Assembly (NCBI GenBank): GCA_963536495.1
Contig: CAUTAF010000002.1
Span: forward strand, 1-64,000
DNA length: 64,000 nucleotides
Direction: 5' to 3'
Source: CAJPPJ01 sp963536495
Lineage (GTDB): Bacteria; Bacillota_I; Bacilli_A; RF39; UBA660
The notes beneath the pieces are model-generated. The model was not told the DNA's origin, ran no database searches, and worked only from the letters and a program-made list of their open reading frames with translations. Made by a program: the position numbers and the translations under genes. Shown one piece after another: positions 34,840-43,778 of this stretch (the first letter of the stretch is position 1; every line of letters begins with the position of its first letter).

Positions 34840-35075
34840 TTCTACTTTGAATTTTTTTAAATCAGATACTAAAGCTACATAATTTAAATAATCATATATT
34901 CATACAATTTTTCCTTGGATGTTTTATCTATAAAATTATGTATTTTTATCAGATAAACAATTATTATTTATTTTCAATTTAATGAACTCTTTTCTTTTAT
35001 TATTTTTGCTATTGAAGATTTACCAGCTAAATCCATACCTTGTAAATTCAAAAAGGAAAATTTATTATCTCTCAT
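34840..35075 (-). pseudogene. Remnant of a P-loop (thymidylate-kinase-like) gene
   Basis: A frame of 33 residues (34974-35075) starts with an ATG that overlaps the NUDIX stop and contains QGMDLAGKSSIAKII, a Walker A loop of the nucleoside-monophosphate-kinase type. It stops at TGA after KSSLN. Downstream, other frames hold fragments such as YVALVSDLKKFKVEKI that look like the continuation of the same protein, broken by several stops and shifts. A decayed kinase gene is the likely reading. Confidence 0.5.
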
Positions 35076-35487
35076 TAATTAATTTTTCATTAATCATTTT
35101 TAATGTATTTTTATTATTATCTTTTCCTAGCCATTGATAAGCCTCATTAAAATCACACCATTTATAATCATTGTGTTCTTCTGATAAAGTAACATTTATA
35201 TTTCTATCTAATTCTACAGAAAATACATACTCTGTAATCATAAATCCAGTTTTTTTAGCCCATTGTATAGTTTCTTCTATTTCAGATATTTTGTTTATAT
35301 TAACAATACCTAATTCTTCTTTGATTTCTCTAATTAGACATTCTTTTAACTTTTCACCTTCTTCTAAAGTCCCTGTTACTCCTTGCCAAAATCCTCCATC
35401 TTTTTCACTTCTTTTAATTATTAAATATTCTATTTTATCATTAGTTTTAGAATACATAACTCCTTGTACTTTAATCGGTAATTCCAT
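35065..35487 (-). CDS. NUDIX hydrolase (NudB/dATP-pyrophosphatase-like)
   Basis: The 140-residue protein has a full NUDIX box GTLEEGEKLKECLIRE.. with the REIKEEL core, G-x5-E-x7-RE-U-x-EE-x-G-U, at about 39-61. The preceding FWQGVTG resembles the dihydroneopterin triphosphate/dATP pyrophosphatase branch. It would hydrolyse a nucleoside diphosphate-X substrate with Mg2+. The exact substrate is unknown. It is preceded by the terminator of the unknown two-gene operon and followed by the kinase remnant, whose ATG overlaps its stop. Confidence 0.88.
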   Translation of the reverse strand: MELPIKVQGVMYSKTNDKIEYLIIKRSEKDGGFWQGVTGTLEEGEKLKECLIREIKEELGIVNINKISEIEETIQWAKKTGFMITEYVFSVELDRNINVTLSEEHNDYKWCDFNEAYQWLGKDNNKNTLKMINEKLINER

Positions 35488-35527
35488 ATTTTCTCCTTAT
35501 AACTTTTTTATTCTATTAAAAATTTAC

Positions 35528-35557
35528 AAAAAAACAAGAGCAAAATAAAACTCTTGT
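35528..35557 (-). terminator. Terminator after the unknown gene pair
   Basis: Arms ACAAGAG/CTCTTGT (35534-35540, 35551-35557), then seven Ts on the minus strand. Confidence 0.8.
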
Positions 35558-35567
35558 ATTTAATTAA

Positions 35568-37808
35568 TTACAATACATCCCATGACATTCCACTAAGAAT
35601 ATATTTATATGCTTTATCTCTTTCAACAACTATTTCTTTATCTAAATTATTATAATCTGTATAGTTTTCAGTAATTATTAAAAGTCTATTAGAATAATCT
35701 GCTAAATCTAATATTTCTTCATCTTCTTTTAATTTTGCATCAATTATCAAGTCTCCATAAGTTTTAGAACTTATAAAGTCTTTTAACTCAATTATATTTG
35801 TCTTAGTCATATTATCAAGTTCTTTATCTATCAGTCCTAAAACATATAAAAGTATATATGCTCCTTCAATTCTCCATGAAAGTTCTATAGATAAATCTTC
35901 ATTTCTAGTTTTTAAATATTCTTTTTCTTTTTCAGTTAAATAATTATAAACATCATATTTTTTAAGTTCATTTTTTAACTTTTTATTTTTATTAAATATA
36001 TTTAAGAAAGAAGATTCATTACTATCACTTACTATTTCATTTGTAAGTAATATAATTGCAATAGCTCTTTTTAAAATATCACTTTTCTTAATAATAGTCG
36101 CATCATAACTATTAACTAAAGCTCTAACATCAAGTTCTGGTAAATTATTAGCAAGTAATTTACGATTATTTTTGTTTTCTCTTGCTATATTTTCAACTTC
36201 TCTTTCGCTTCCTTCTAATATTTCTATTGTATTTAAAATATCAAATAATACTTCTTTATAACTATAATCATTACAAGATATAGATATTAAATAATTATTT
36301 ACATATGTTGTACAGTAAACTCTACTGTCAAATTCATTTACATCTATTCTATAGTTATTTACTTCTATTTGTTCACTCTTATAGTTTCCACCAATACTTT
36401 CATAGTTCTTATCCATCCAATCTTTTAACTTCGCTTCATAAGCTTCTAGAGTATCACATTTAAATGTAAAGAATCTAAAATAAATATTTTGATTAAATAT
36501 ATCAAATATATTTCTACTTCTATCTATTTTTTCTATAAAGTCTTTTGGAATAGATGCTTTTAATAATAAAGTATCTTCTAATTTATGAAACACATCTTTA
36601 TAATCACCATCAGTATATTTAATTTGTTCAAGTTCTTCTTGATCTAAAATATCATTTACTATATCTTCAACAAAATTATCTGTAATATTATATTTTAAAT
36701 CTTCAGTTTCATTAAATATATCATTAATTGGTAAAGCAAAATCGCTTAAATTTAAATCAACATCTAGTATTTCTTCTTTATCTATTTCTTCTAAATTATC
36801 TATTTTAGGTAATTCTAATTCATTAAATATTTCATCTGTTACTTCTTCTGGTAAATCAAAACTATATTCTTCTATTACTATTTCTTTAGGTTCTAAAGAT
36901 ATTTCTTCTTTTTTATTAACTACATTTAAATTAAATATTTCATTTAATAAATCTTCTATTTTTTCTAAAAATTCATTTATTTTTTCATAATCATTTTTAT
37001 CAATCAAATAATAATTATCTTCGTGTTTTATAGAAATATAAGAATTGTCTAATTTATCATATTCAAAACTACTAAGTAAATCTTTATATTCTTCTACTAG
37101 TTTTTGAAATTTTTCTGCAAGTAATTTATCTTTTTTAAACAAAATTTTATTATTGTTATATGCTATTTCATCATCTATCACTGTTAAAGTTACTGCTTTT
37201 CCTTCATAAAAATTAGAATATTTTAAGAAGAACTTAGGTGTTTTAATATTTCTATATTTTATTTCTTGTTTAACTATATCTTCTTTTAATTTAGTTAGTG
37301 TTTTAACTTTCTTTTTATCTTCTTTTTTAAGAAGAACTTCTTTTGATAACGAAATATTAGCTTTAGCAAATATTTTTATACTATCAGTAATCTTATCTAA
37401 AATTTTTGCTTTTTCTTCGATATTTTTAGTACTACTTATTGCAAAATTAATTATAAATCCATTTATTTCTACTAAATTATTGACGAAAGTAACATTATTT
37501 TTTCTAAGTGTAAGTTTATTATTATTTTGTTTTAATACTTCAAATTTATTTTCTTCTAATTTTTTCTTAGTAAAATTAATATAACTTATTAAATTATTTT
37601 CAGATTCTGACATCAATATTACATGAAAATTAGTATAATCATCTATTGAAAAGGAATATAATGTAGTATTTTTTAATTCTAATTTTTTTAAAGAATCTTC
37701 TTTTACTTCTAAAAAGTTAGATGGAATATTAAAAGAAAAACCATATTCTAAATTAGTAATCTTAACATCAAATATTTTATTTTTATAATTGTTTTTCATA
37801 CTAATCAT
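35568..37808 (-). CDS. Unrecognised 746-residue protein with a duplicated alpha/beta domain
   Basis: Not recognised. There is no signal peptide or membrane helix, so it is probably cytoplasmic. Two segments look alike: about 20-145 (FSFNIPSNF.. to ILDKITDSIKIF) and about 415-545 (LLKASIPKDF.. to ILNTIEIL). Each begins with a hydrophobic-Pro-x-x-F stretch and ends in a helix with I-L-x-x-I, recalling a duplicated PsbP/Mog1-like sandwich, though this is weak. An acidic Glu/Asp-rich linker (about 300-400) separates them and a helical C-terminal domain follows. Its start overlaps the upstream 613-residue gene by 8 bases. ATGs at 37808 and 37799 both follow GGAGG; the former is too close and the latter rather far. 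Confidence 0.6.
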   Translation of the reverse strand: MISMKNNYKNKIFDVKITNLEYGFSFNIPSNFLEVKEDSLKKLELKNTTLYSFSIDDYTNFHVILMSESENNLISYINFTKKKLEENKFEVLKQNNNKLTLRKNNVTFVNNLVEINGFIINFAISSTKNIEEKAKILDKITDSIKIFAKANISLSKEVLLKKEDKKKVKTLTKLKEDIVKQEIKYRNIKTPKFFLKYSNFYEGKAVTLTVIDDEIAYNNNKILFKKDKLLAEKFQKLVEEYKDLLSSFEYDKLDNSYISIKHEDNYYLIDKNDYEKINEFLEKIEDLLNEIFNLNVVNKKEEISLEPKEIVIEEYSFDLPEEVTDEIFNELELPKIDNLEEIDKEEILDVDLNLSDFALPINDIFNETEDLKYNITDNFVEDIVNDILDQEELEQIKYTDGDYKDVFHKLEDTLLLKASIPKDFIEKIDRSRNIFDIFNQNIYFRFFTFKCDTLEAYEAKLKDWMDKNYESIGGNYKSEQIEVNNYRIDVNEFDSRVYCTTYVNNYLISISCNDYSYKEVLFDILNTIEILEGSEREVENIARENKNNRKLLANNLPELDVRALVNSYDATIIKKSDILKRAIAIILLTNEIVSDSNESSFLNIFNKNKKLKNELKKYDVYNYLTEKEKEYLKTRNEDLSIELSWRIEGAYILLYVLGLIDKELDNMTKTNIIELKDFISSKTYGDLIIDAKLKEDEEILDLADYSNRLLIITENYTDYNNLDKEIVVERDKAYKYILSGMSWDVL

Positions 37809-39642
37809 TCACCTCCAACATCTTATTATAAATAGGTTCTTTAAGTTCACCTTTTGTATATTTATCTTGTAAATCTTCTAAATATTCTTCTCTTAATTTT
37901 TCATCTTTTATATAAGCACTTAAAAGAACTGAAATATTATAACTTAAATCATCTTCTTTAGTATTATCAATAACAAGTTTTTCAATATAATACTTTTTAT
38001 CTTCTCCATTTTTGATATCTACATAATACATATTAGATAATAAATTTAACATATATTCAAAATTTTTAGATACTTTTTGATATAAACTATTTTGTTCAAA
38101 TAATTTTATTAAATATTCTTTAAATGTTTCTTTAGTAATCATTTTATTAAAGATATAATCAAATTCTTTAATTATCTTATCTTTATCAAAATATGAAACT
38201 GTTGAAAATATATATCTAGGATAAGATAAGAAATTATATTTTACTAAAGTATCAACAAAATTTGCTTTTTCTACAAATATCTTCTTATCGTTAAAACTTT
38301 TAAATGTAGTATTTTTTTCTACTTCTTTTATGTTGTAATCAGTTATAAATTCTTCATATAAATTAGAATCTAACAAACTATATAATTCATCTAATTTTGC
38401 TTCATCTTGTTTTTGATTAATAAAATATAAGAATAATACTAAAGCTTTATAAGTTTCATATTTTTCTAAAGTTGTTAGTTTTTTAAATTCATCTTTTCTT
38501 TCTAATATTTGTTTTATTTTTTCAAAATGTATTCTTCTATATTCTTTTTTAAATGTCTCTTTTTTAAATTTAAAGTTCCATGTTTCTATACCTTCTTTAG
38601 AATCTAAACTAAAAACATGTTCTTCATTCATTTTAAAAGTTAAAACATCATTTTTATTAACTACTTTTTTATCCATTAAAATATTAGATTTTGACATAGC
38701 TTTTAATGATATTTCTTTATTATTTAAAGATTTAACTTTTAATGTTAAATTTGATATTTTAAATTCTATGTCATTTACTAAATCTATAGTATATTCTTCT
38801 ATTTTAGGAATAACTAGTAAACTATTATTATTTTTAGATACATATGGAACATGACTTATATATATCTTACTAGTATTATTTAAATCTTTATTAAAATTAA
38901 ATAACGTGTCATTAAATCCTTCTAATAAATTTAATGAAAAATTAGCATCTTTTGATATTTCGTTCAACATACCCCTACTTTCATAATCTATACAAATTAA
39001 ATCTTCATATTCTGTTATTTTTTTATTCTCTATTTTATATTCATCTAAATAATCAAATACATTTGTTATATCGACATTTTCATATATAACTTCATTATCT
39101 TTAATTACTTGATAAATGTTTTTATCATAATTATAATCAATGAATATTTTTTTATTACAAGAAAAAAGTGGTAATAAAGATTTTGAAGAAAATTCTTCTA
39201 ATTTTAAAAGAATTTTATTTTTACCTAAAAATCTATATATTTTATTACGAGTAGTTAAAACAAAACCAAAATCTGAATATTCGATCATCTTCAATACTTC
39301 TTTTGGTATAATATCAGTTTTTTCTTCTTCTATTATTTTCAAATTATTACTAAGAATTAAAAACTCTTTTAAACTGACATTTTTAATAATATTAGCTATT
39401 ACTGTAACCTTTTCTTTATTTGTTTCCTTAATATCTTTATATATAACATAGTCTTGACTATTAGTACTTTCTTCTAATATATAAGACATTATTAAATCAA
39501 TTGAATCAAACTTTTCTTTTGATATATAAAAATCTTCTACACATACATTGTTTTGATAAATTGTTACTTTATTAGAGTCACTTATCCTTATTTTTTGACT
39601 AGGATTTTTTAAACTCATCTTTAGTTTAAATTCACCACTCAT
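37801..39642 (-). CDS. Unrecognised 613-residue protein, first of a two-gene operon
   Basis: Not recognised. The protein is rich in Lys, Asn and Ile, without signal peptide, membrane helix or Cys clusters. The N-terminal third is beta-rich with short charged turns. The part after about residue 370 is helical and could form a repeat-like superhelix (FEKIKQILERKDEFKKLTTLEKYETYKAL onward). The 8-base overlap with the 746-residue gene suggests the two products work together. It is divergent from acpS. There is no evidence of a mobile origin, and base composition matches the surroundings. Confidence 0.6.
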   Translation of the reverse strand: MSGEFKLKMSLKNPSQKIRISDSNKVTIYQNNVCVEDFYISKEKFDSIDLIMSYILEESTNSQDYVIYKDIKETNKEKVTVIANIIKNVSLKEFLILSNNLKIIEEEKTDIIPKEVLKMIEYSDFGFVLTTRNKIYRFLGKNKILLKLEEFSSKSLLPLFSCNKKIFIDYNYDKNIYQVIKDNEVIYENVDITNVFDYLDEYKIENKKITEYEDLICIDYESRGMLNEISKDANFSLNLLEGFNDTLFNFNKDLNNTSKIYISHVPYVSKNNNSLLVIPKIEEYTIDLVNDIEFKISNLTLKVKSLNNKEISLKAMSKSNILMDKKVVNKNDVLTFKMNEEHVFSLDSKEGIETWNFKFKKETFKKEYRRIHFEKIKQILERKDEFKKLTTLEKYETYKALVLFLYFINQKQDEAKLDELYSLLDSNLYEEFITDYNIKEVEKNTTFKSFNDKKIFVEKANFVDTLVKYNFLSYPRYIFSTVSYFDKDKIIKEFDYIFNKMITKETFKEYLIKLFEQNSLYQKVSKNFEYMLNLLSNMYYVDIKNGEDKKYYIEKLVIDNTKEDDLSYNISVLLSAYIKDEKLREEYLEDLQDKYTKGELKEPIYNKMLEVND

Positions 39643-39743
39643 ATCTTACCCCTTTTACCTTACTCTAAAATAATTATATCATAAAGATAAAATTTTTATT
39701 ATATAAATTTTATGATAAAATAAATCTAACTTGAGGTTTATTT

Positions 39744-40064
39744 ATGAATATTGGTATAGATATAGTCGAAAACAAAAGACTTAAAGATAAAAGCTTTGAT
39801 TTTGTAAAAAAAATATTAACAATAAAAGAAATAGAATTAATGAATAAAAAAACAGGTAGAAAAAAGTTAGAGTTTTTATCTGGAAGATTTACTCTTAAAG
39901 AAGCTATAAAAAAAACTTTAAAAGAAAGAGTCGATTTTAATGAAATAGAAATTTTATATGATGAAGATTCAAAACCAATTGCTAAATATAAAAATTATAA
40001 TTTTTCAGTTTCTATATCACATGAAGAAAATTATACAGTTGCTATTGCAATACTTTTAAAATAA
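39744..40064 (+). CDS. acpS: Holo-acyl-carrier-protein synthase
   Basis: The 106-residue AcpS transfers 4'-phosphopantetheine from CoA to a Ser of ACP. The start GIDIVENKRLKD holds the first metal-binding Asp, FLSGRFTLKEAIKK near 48-61 is the central WSxKEA-like motif with the second acidic ligand, and SISHEENYTVAIAI is the C-terminal strand. It is slightly short for the family (about 120). It faces the operon whose second gene is an acyl carrier protein, which needs this modification. A shared terminator separates them. Confidence 0.92.
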   Translation: MNIGIDIVENKRLKDKSFDFVKKILTIKEIELMNKKTGRKKLEFLSGRFTLKEAIKKTLKERVDFNEIEILYDEDSKPIAKYKNYNFSVSISHEENYTVAIAILLK

Positions 40065-40096
40065 AAGATTTTATCTAATTTGATAAAATCTTTTTT
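40064..40096. terminator. Bidirectional terminator between acpS and the transketolase gene
   Basis: Perfect 12-bp arms AAAGATTTTATC/GATAAAATCTTT (40064-40075, 40082-40093) with T-runs on both strands; it overlaps the transketolase stop. Confidence 0.85.
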
Positions 40097-40995
40097 AATT
40101 CTTTATAAATACTTTCACTATCTAAATTATTCATTTCTTTCATTTCTTGATATGTACCATATCCTTTAGCAAAAGTATCATTAATTCCTATTTTATATAG
40201 TTTAGTATTTAAATTATTTGTAGCAATTACATCTGCTATACTACTTCCTAAACCTCCAATAACATTATGTTCTTCAACTGAAATAATTTTTTTATAATTA
40301 TTTCCTTCGTTAATAACTGAAGAGATATCAAAAGGTTTAATCGTTGGAACATTTATTACTTTTAAATCTATATTTTCTTCTTTTAATTTTTCTTTTGCTT
40401 TTAATACTTCAGAAATAATACTTCCTGTTGTAAATATAACAGCATCTTTTCCTTCACTAATAGTTACATTCTTACCAAGAGTAAATTTACATTCATCTTG
40501 ATATATTTCTTCTTCGTTTCCCATACCTATTCTTATATATACTGGTCCAACATGATTGTATGCAAATTCCATACATTTTTCTAATTCTTTAGCAGATGCT
40601 GGAGAAAGTAATATTAAATTAGGTAAAGCTTTTAAACATGAAATATCTTCAGTAGTATGATGAGTTGGTCCTAATGTAGACCATGATATTCCACATCCCA
40701 TACCAACTATTTTTACATTTCTATTTTGAAGACAAACATCATCTCTTACAAATTCATAAGATCTATATGCTAAAAATGCATTCGTTGTATAAACAAAAGG
40801 AATTTTACCAGAGCTTGCAAGACCCGATGCACTAGCTACTTTATTATTTTCACTTATACCATAGTTTAATACTTGAAGTGGTAATTCTCTAGCTATTATT
40901 TCATCATAATCAGTTCCACTATCTGATAAACAAGATATTACATTCTTATCTTGTTTCATAAATTTATATAATGTACTTATATATGTTTTTTGCAT
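40075..40995 (-). CDS. Transketolase C-terminal subunit
   Basis: The 306-residue protein covers the pyrimidine-binding and C-terminal transketolase domains: DSGTDYDE, GISENNKVASASGLA near 42-56 (with the catalytic Glu region), FVYTTNAFLAYRSYEFVRDD and, in the C-terminal domain, SVEEHNVIGGLGS. Together with the upstream subunit it makes a two-chain transketolase, which moves two-carbon ketol units between sugar phosphates using thiamine diphosphate. Two-chain forms are often dedicated to specialised sugar or C5 pathways. It overlaps the N-terminal subunit gene by 19 bases and is the last gene of the FkbH operon. Its role in a polymer-modification pathway is inferred. Confidence 0.9.
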   Translation of the reverse strand: MQKTYISTLYKFMKQDKNVISCLSDSGTDYDEIIARELPLQVLNYGISENNKVASASGLASSGKIPFVYTTNAFLAYRSYEFVRDDVCLQNRNVKIVGMGCGISWSTLGPTHHTTEDISCLKALPNLILLSPASAKELEKCMEFAYNHVGPVYIRIGMGNEEEIYQDECKFTLGKNVTISEGKDAVIFTTGSIISEVLKAKEKLKEENIDLKVINVPTIKPFDISSVINEGNNYKKIISVEEHNVIGGLGSSIADVIATNNLNTKLYKIGINDTFAKGYGTYQEMKEMNNLDSESIYKELKKILSN

Positions 40996-41813
40996 TCTTC
41001 TAATTCCTCCTCACTAATTTCAAGTTCAGAAACAAATGTTTTTAATTCTTTTTTACTTGGAAGTCTCCAGTGCCATCTAGGATCATTTTCCATTAAAGAT
41101 AAACCTTTTCCTTTAACAGTATTGGCAATTATTACATTTACTTTTTCTTTGTTTAAAGTTTTAAATGTATTTTCTATTTCCTCTACATTATGTCCATCTA
41201 TTTCTTTGACATTACATCCAAATGAAGTAAATTTGCTACCCCAGTCTTTTATACTCATTACATTTTCTACTGTAGACATCTTTTGAATTTTATTATTATC
41301 TACAATTATTATTAAATTAGATAAGTTTTGATGAACTGCAAACATAACAGCTTCCCAAACAGTACCTTCTTCTAATTCTCCATCTCCAAGTAACACATAA
41401 ACTTTTTCATCTTTTTTATCTATCTTTTTAGCCATAGCAATTCCTGTAGCTATTGATAACCCATGTCCTAAAGAACCAGTAGTTGCTTCTATTCCAGCTA
41501 CATCAGGAATTGTTGGTTCTCCTCCTAAATGTGATCCTTTTTTAGCAAAAGATCTTAAGAATTTTTTATCAAAAAATCCACATCTTTCTAAAGTTACATA
41601 AAGAGCTAAACTACCATGTCCCTTACTTAAAATAAATATATCTCTATCTTCTTTTTTAGGATTAGTTGCATCATATTTTAAAATATTCTTTTCATATAAA
41701 ACATATATAAGTTCTACTATGGAATAAGCTGATGCTAAATGAGCCATAGATGCAGAATATCCTGTTAAAAATATTTCTTTTCTTATATTTAATAAATTTT
41801 TATTATCTTTCAT
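40977..41813 (-). CDS. Transketolase N-terminal subunit
   Basis: The 278-residue thiamine-diphosphate-binding domain has SKGHGSLALY near 62-71, TGSLGHGLSIATGIAMA near 111-127 and the ThDP motif GDGELEEGTVWEA..NKIQ near 145-175. An in-frame GTG two codons upstream (41819) overlaps the GAGG ribosome site, so the ATG at 41813 is preferred. The gene lies 8 bases after the aldo/keto reductase gene and overlaps the C-terminal subunit. Both halves appear intact. Confidence 0.9.
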   Translation of the reverse strand: MKDNKNLLNIRKEIFLTGYSASMAHLASAYSIVELIYVLYEKNILKYDATNPKKEDRDIFILSKGHGSLALYVTLERCGFFDKKFLRSFAKKGSHLGGEPTIPDVAGIEATTGSLGHGLSIATGIAMAKKIDKKDEKVYVLLGDGELEEGTVWEAVMFAVHQNLSNLIIIVDNNKIQKMSTVENVMSIKDWGSKFTSFGCNVKEIDGHNVEEIENTFKTLNKEKVNVIIANTVKGKGLSLMENDPRWHWRLPSKKELKTFVSELEISEEELEECKKHI

Positions 41814-41821
41814 ATTCACCT

Positions 41822-42658
41822 CTAATTAAATATTGTTATGGTTTCAGAATCAAAGCCATAACCACCTATAAATGGTTGAGAATCTAGAATATCCATATCT
41901 TCTTTTGATATTTTAAAATCATATAAGTTAAAGTTATCCTTCATTCTATCTATATTAGTACTTTTAGTTATAGGTATTACACCGTGTTCTACACACCATC
42001 TTAAGCATAACTTAGCTGGACTTACATTATATTTTTCTGCCATTTCTTTAATGATTTCTTTTTTAAGTAACTTTCCACCACCACATGGACTCCAAGCTTC
42101 AACTAAAATATCGTTTTCTTGGCAATACTTTAATGTTTCTTCTTGCATAAATCCAATATGAAATTCTATTTGATTTACCATAGGTTTTATTTTAGCTACT
42201 TTCATAAGTTCTTCTAATTGAGATTTTTTAAAATTACTTACACCTATACTTTTTACAAGACCTTCTTCATATAAATATTCTAAAGCTTTCCATACATTAG
42301 CATTTATCTCTTTCCAATTTGGATATAAAACAGGAGATGCTGGCCAGTGAACTAAATAAAGATCTAAATAATCTACATTTAATTTTTTTAAAGTTTCTTT
42401 ACATGCTTCTTTAATCTTTTCAAACTCTCGAGAATCATTCCAAAGTTTACCAGTAATAAATAAATCTTTTCTATCTACATTAGCTTTCTTTATTGCATTT
42501 CCAACATACTCTTCATTTAAATAACTAGAAGCTGTATCTATCATTTTATAACCAACTTCTATAGCATTTATTACTACATCTTCTACTTCTTCTTTTAATC
42601 GAAAAGTTCCAAATCCTATAGATGGTATTTCTTTACCATTATTTAATTTATATACCAT
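41822..42658 (-). CDS. Aldo/keto reductase
   Basis: The 278-residue TIM-barrel NADPH oxidoreductase has all four catalytic residues: Asp and Tyr in MIDTASSYLNE (about 39-49), Lys in FITGKLW near 70-76 and His in LVHWP near 105-109. IPITKSTN near the C terminus binds the NADPH phosphate. This is the plant/bacterial AKR5-like branch that reduces keto acids, methylglyoxal or sugars. The start shares one base with the stop of the upstream SGNH gene (TAATG). In this operon it may reduce the acyl or sugar precursor, which is inference. Confidence 0.9.
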   Translation of the reverse strand: MVYKLNNGKEIPSIGFGTFRLKEEVEDVVINAIEVGYKMIDTASSYLNEEYVGNAIKKANVDRKDLFITGKLWNDSREFEKIKEACKETLKKLNVDYLDLYLVHWPASPVLYPNWKEINANVWKALEYLYEEGLVKSIGVSNFKKSQLEELMKVAKIKPMVNQIEFHIGFMQEETLKYCQENDILVEAWSPCGGGKLLKKEIIKEMAEKYNVSPAKLCLRWCVEHGVIPITKSTNIDRMKDNFNLYDFKISKEDMDILDSQPFIGGYGFDSETITIFN

Positions 42659-43746
42659 TAACTCCTCCTATGTATATCTTCTTCATAAGACTTTCTTTTA
42701 GTCATAACATCTATTTCTTTTTTAGTTTTATTTACATCTTCTTTCCATCCAGGTATCAAAGAATCAAAATCATCTTTATATTCTTTTTCACCTCTTCTAT
42801 CTGGTAAATTATAGTTTTTAACTAAATAATCTGTTAAAAAGTCATTATATTTTTCTGCTCCATATACATTTAAGTGAGATTCATTCATAAAATCATAATT
42901 AAAATCTATATTCATTTGATCTATATAATCATTAGCATCTAAGAAATCTTGATTATTTTCTTTAACTATTTTTTCTATATAGTTATATTCAGCTTTTTCT
43001 TTAACTATTTGTTGATATGGACATACAACAAATAATGCTTTTACTTTTCTTTCTTTTAAATATGCTAAAAGATCTCTTAAAATTTTTTCTGCTTCAGGAT
43101 GTATATTTATAAGTTCATTAGTGTTTCTTTCTTCTCTATATAACTTATTAACTAAAGGATGAAAATAAAATCCCTTGGTTTTATGTTTATTCTTATCAAA
43201 CATAATCTTTAATGTTTTTTTTATAGACCCTTGTTCTTCATTAGTGTGATAAAATTCCAAATCAAATTGATATGATTTAGTAGATTTTTTTAAATACTTA
43301 GGTACAAGTTTATTAATAAAATTAACTCTACCTAGACTTGGTCTTAAATGTGATAAATACCATCTATATGGTTGTTCATACTTAGCTAAATCCCAATTTC
43401 TATATTCAAAAGGTCTTGCATCTATTACGATAAGTTTTGGTTTTTGATTTTCTAATACTTCTTTTACCATATTAGTATAAAATTCTGCTTGAACCCCTTC
43501 AATACCATATACATATGAAGAAATACCACTTCTTTGCCACGAATGAATAGGATCAAAATAAACAAATGCTGCAGATCCTCCAAGATATACCATATCTAAA
43601 CTGTTTTTTCTTTCTGCATAAAGACCAGTTGTATTATTTTGATTCCATCCACTAGGTCTTTTAAATACAGTTAAAAAGTAATAAAAAGATATAAAGACAA
43701 ATATAAATATTAAAATTTTTAAAATATTAAAAATATGTTTTTTCAT
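42658..43746 (-). CDS. SGNH/AlgJ-like extracellular acyltransferase partner, copy 1
   Basis: The 362-residue protein has a single N-terminal membrane anchor (about 6-28) and an extracellular SGNH-like domain. VYLGGSAAFVYFDP near 53-66 holds the likely catalytic Ser. KLIVIDARPFEYRN is the second block, and NESHLNVYGAEKYNDFL near 292-308 supplies the His. DltD/AlgJ-type proteins receive the acyl group delivered by an MBOAT partner, here encoded two genes upstream. It is clearly homologous to the next gene along its full length, including the end block LPDRRGEKEY..DDFDSLIPGWKE. The ATG follows a GGAGG-like site. Confidence 0.82.
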   Translation of the reverse strand: MKKHIFNILKILIFIFVFISFYYFLTVFKRPSGWNQNNTTGLYAERKNSLDMVYLGGSAAFVYFDPIHSWQRSGISSYVYGIEGVQAEFYTNMVKEVLENQKPKLIVIDARPFEYRNWDLAKYEQPYRWYLSHLRPSLGRVNFINKLVPKYLKKSTKSYQFDLEFYHTNEEQGSIKKTLKIMFDKNKHKTKGFYFHPLVNKLYREERNTNELINIHPEAEKILRDLLAYLKERKVKALFVVCPYQQIVKEKAEYNYIEKIVKENNQDFLDANDYIDQMNIDFNYDFMNESHLNVYGAEKYNDFLTDYLVKNYNLPDRRGEKEYKDDFDSLIPGWKEDVNKTKKEIDVMTKRKSYEEDIHRRS

Positions 43747-43778
43747 CTTTCCTCCATAAAATTTTATGATTCTATATC

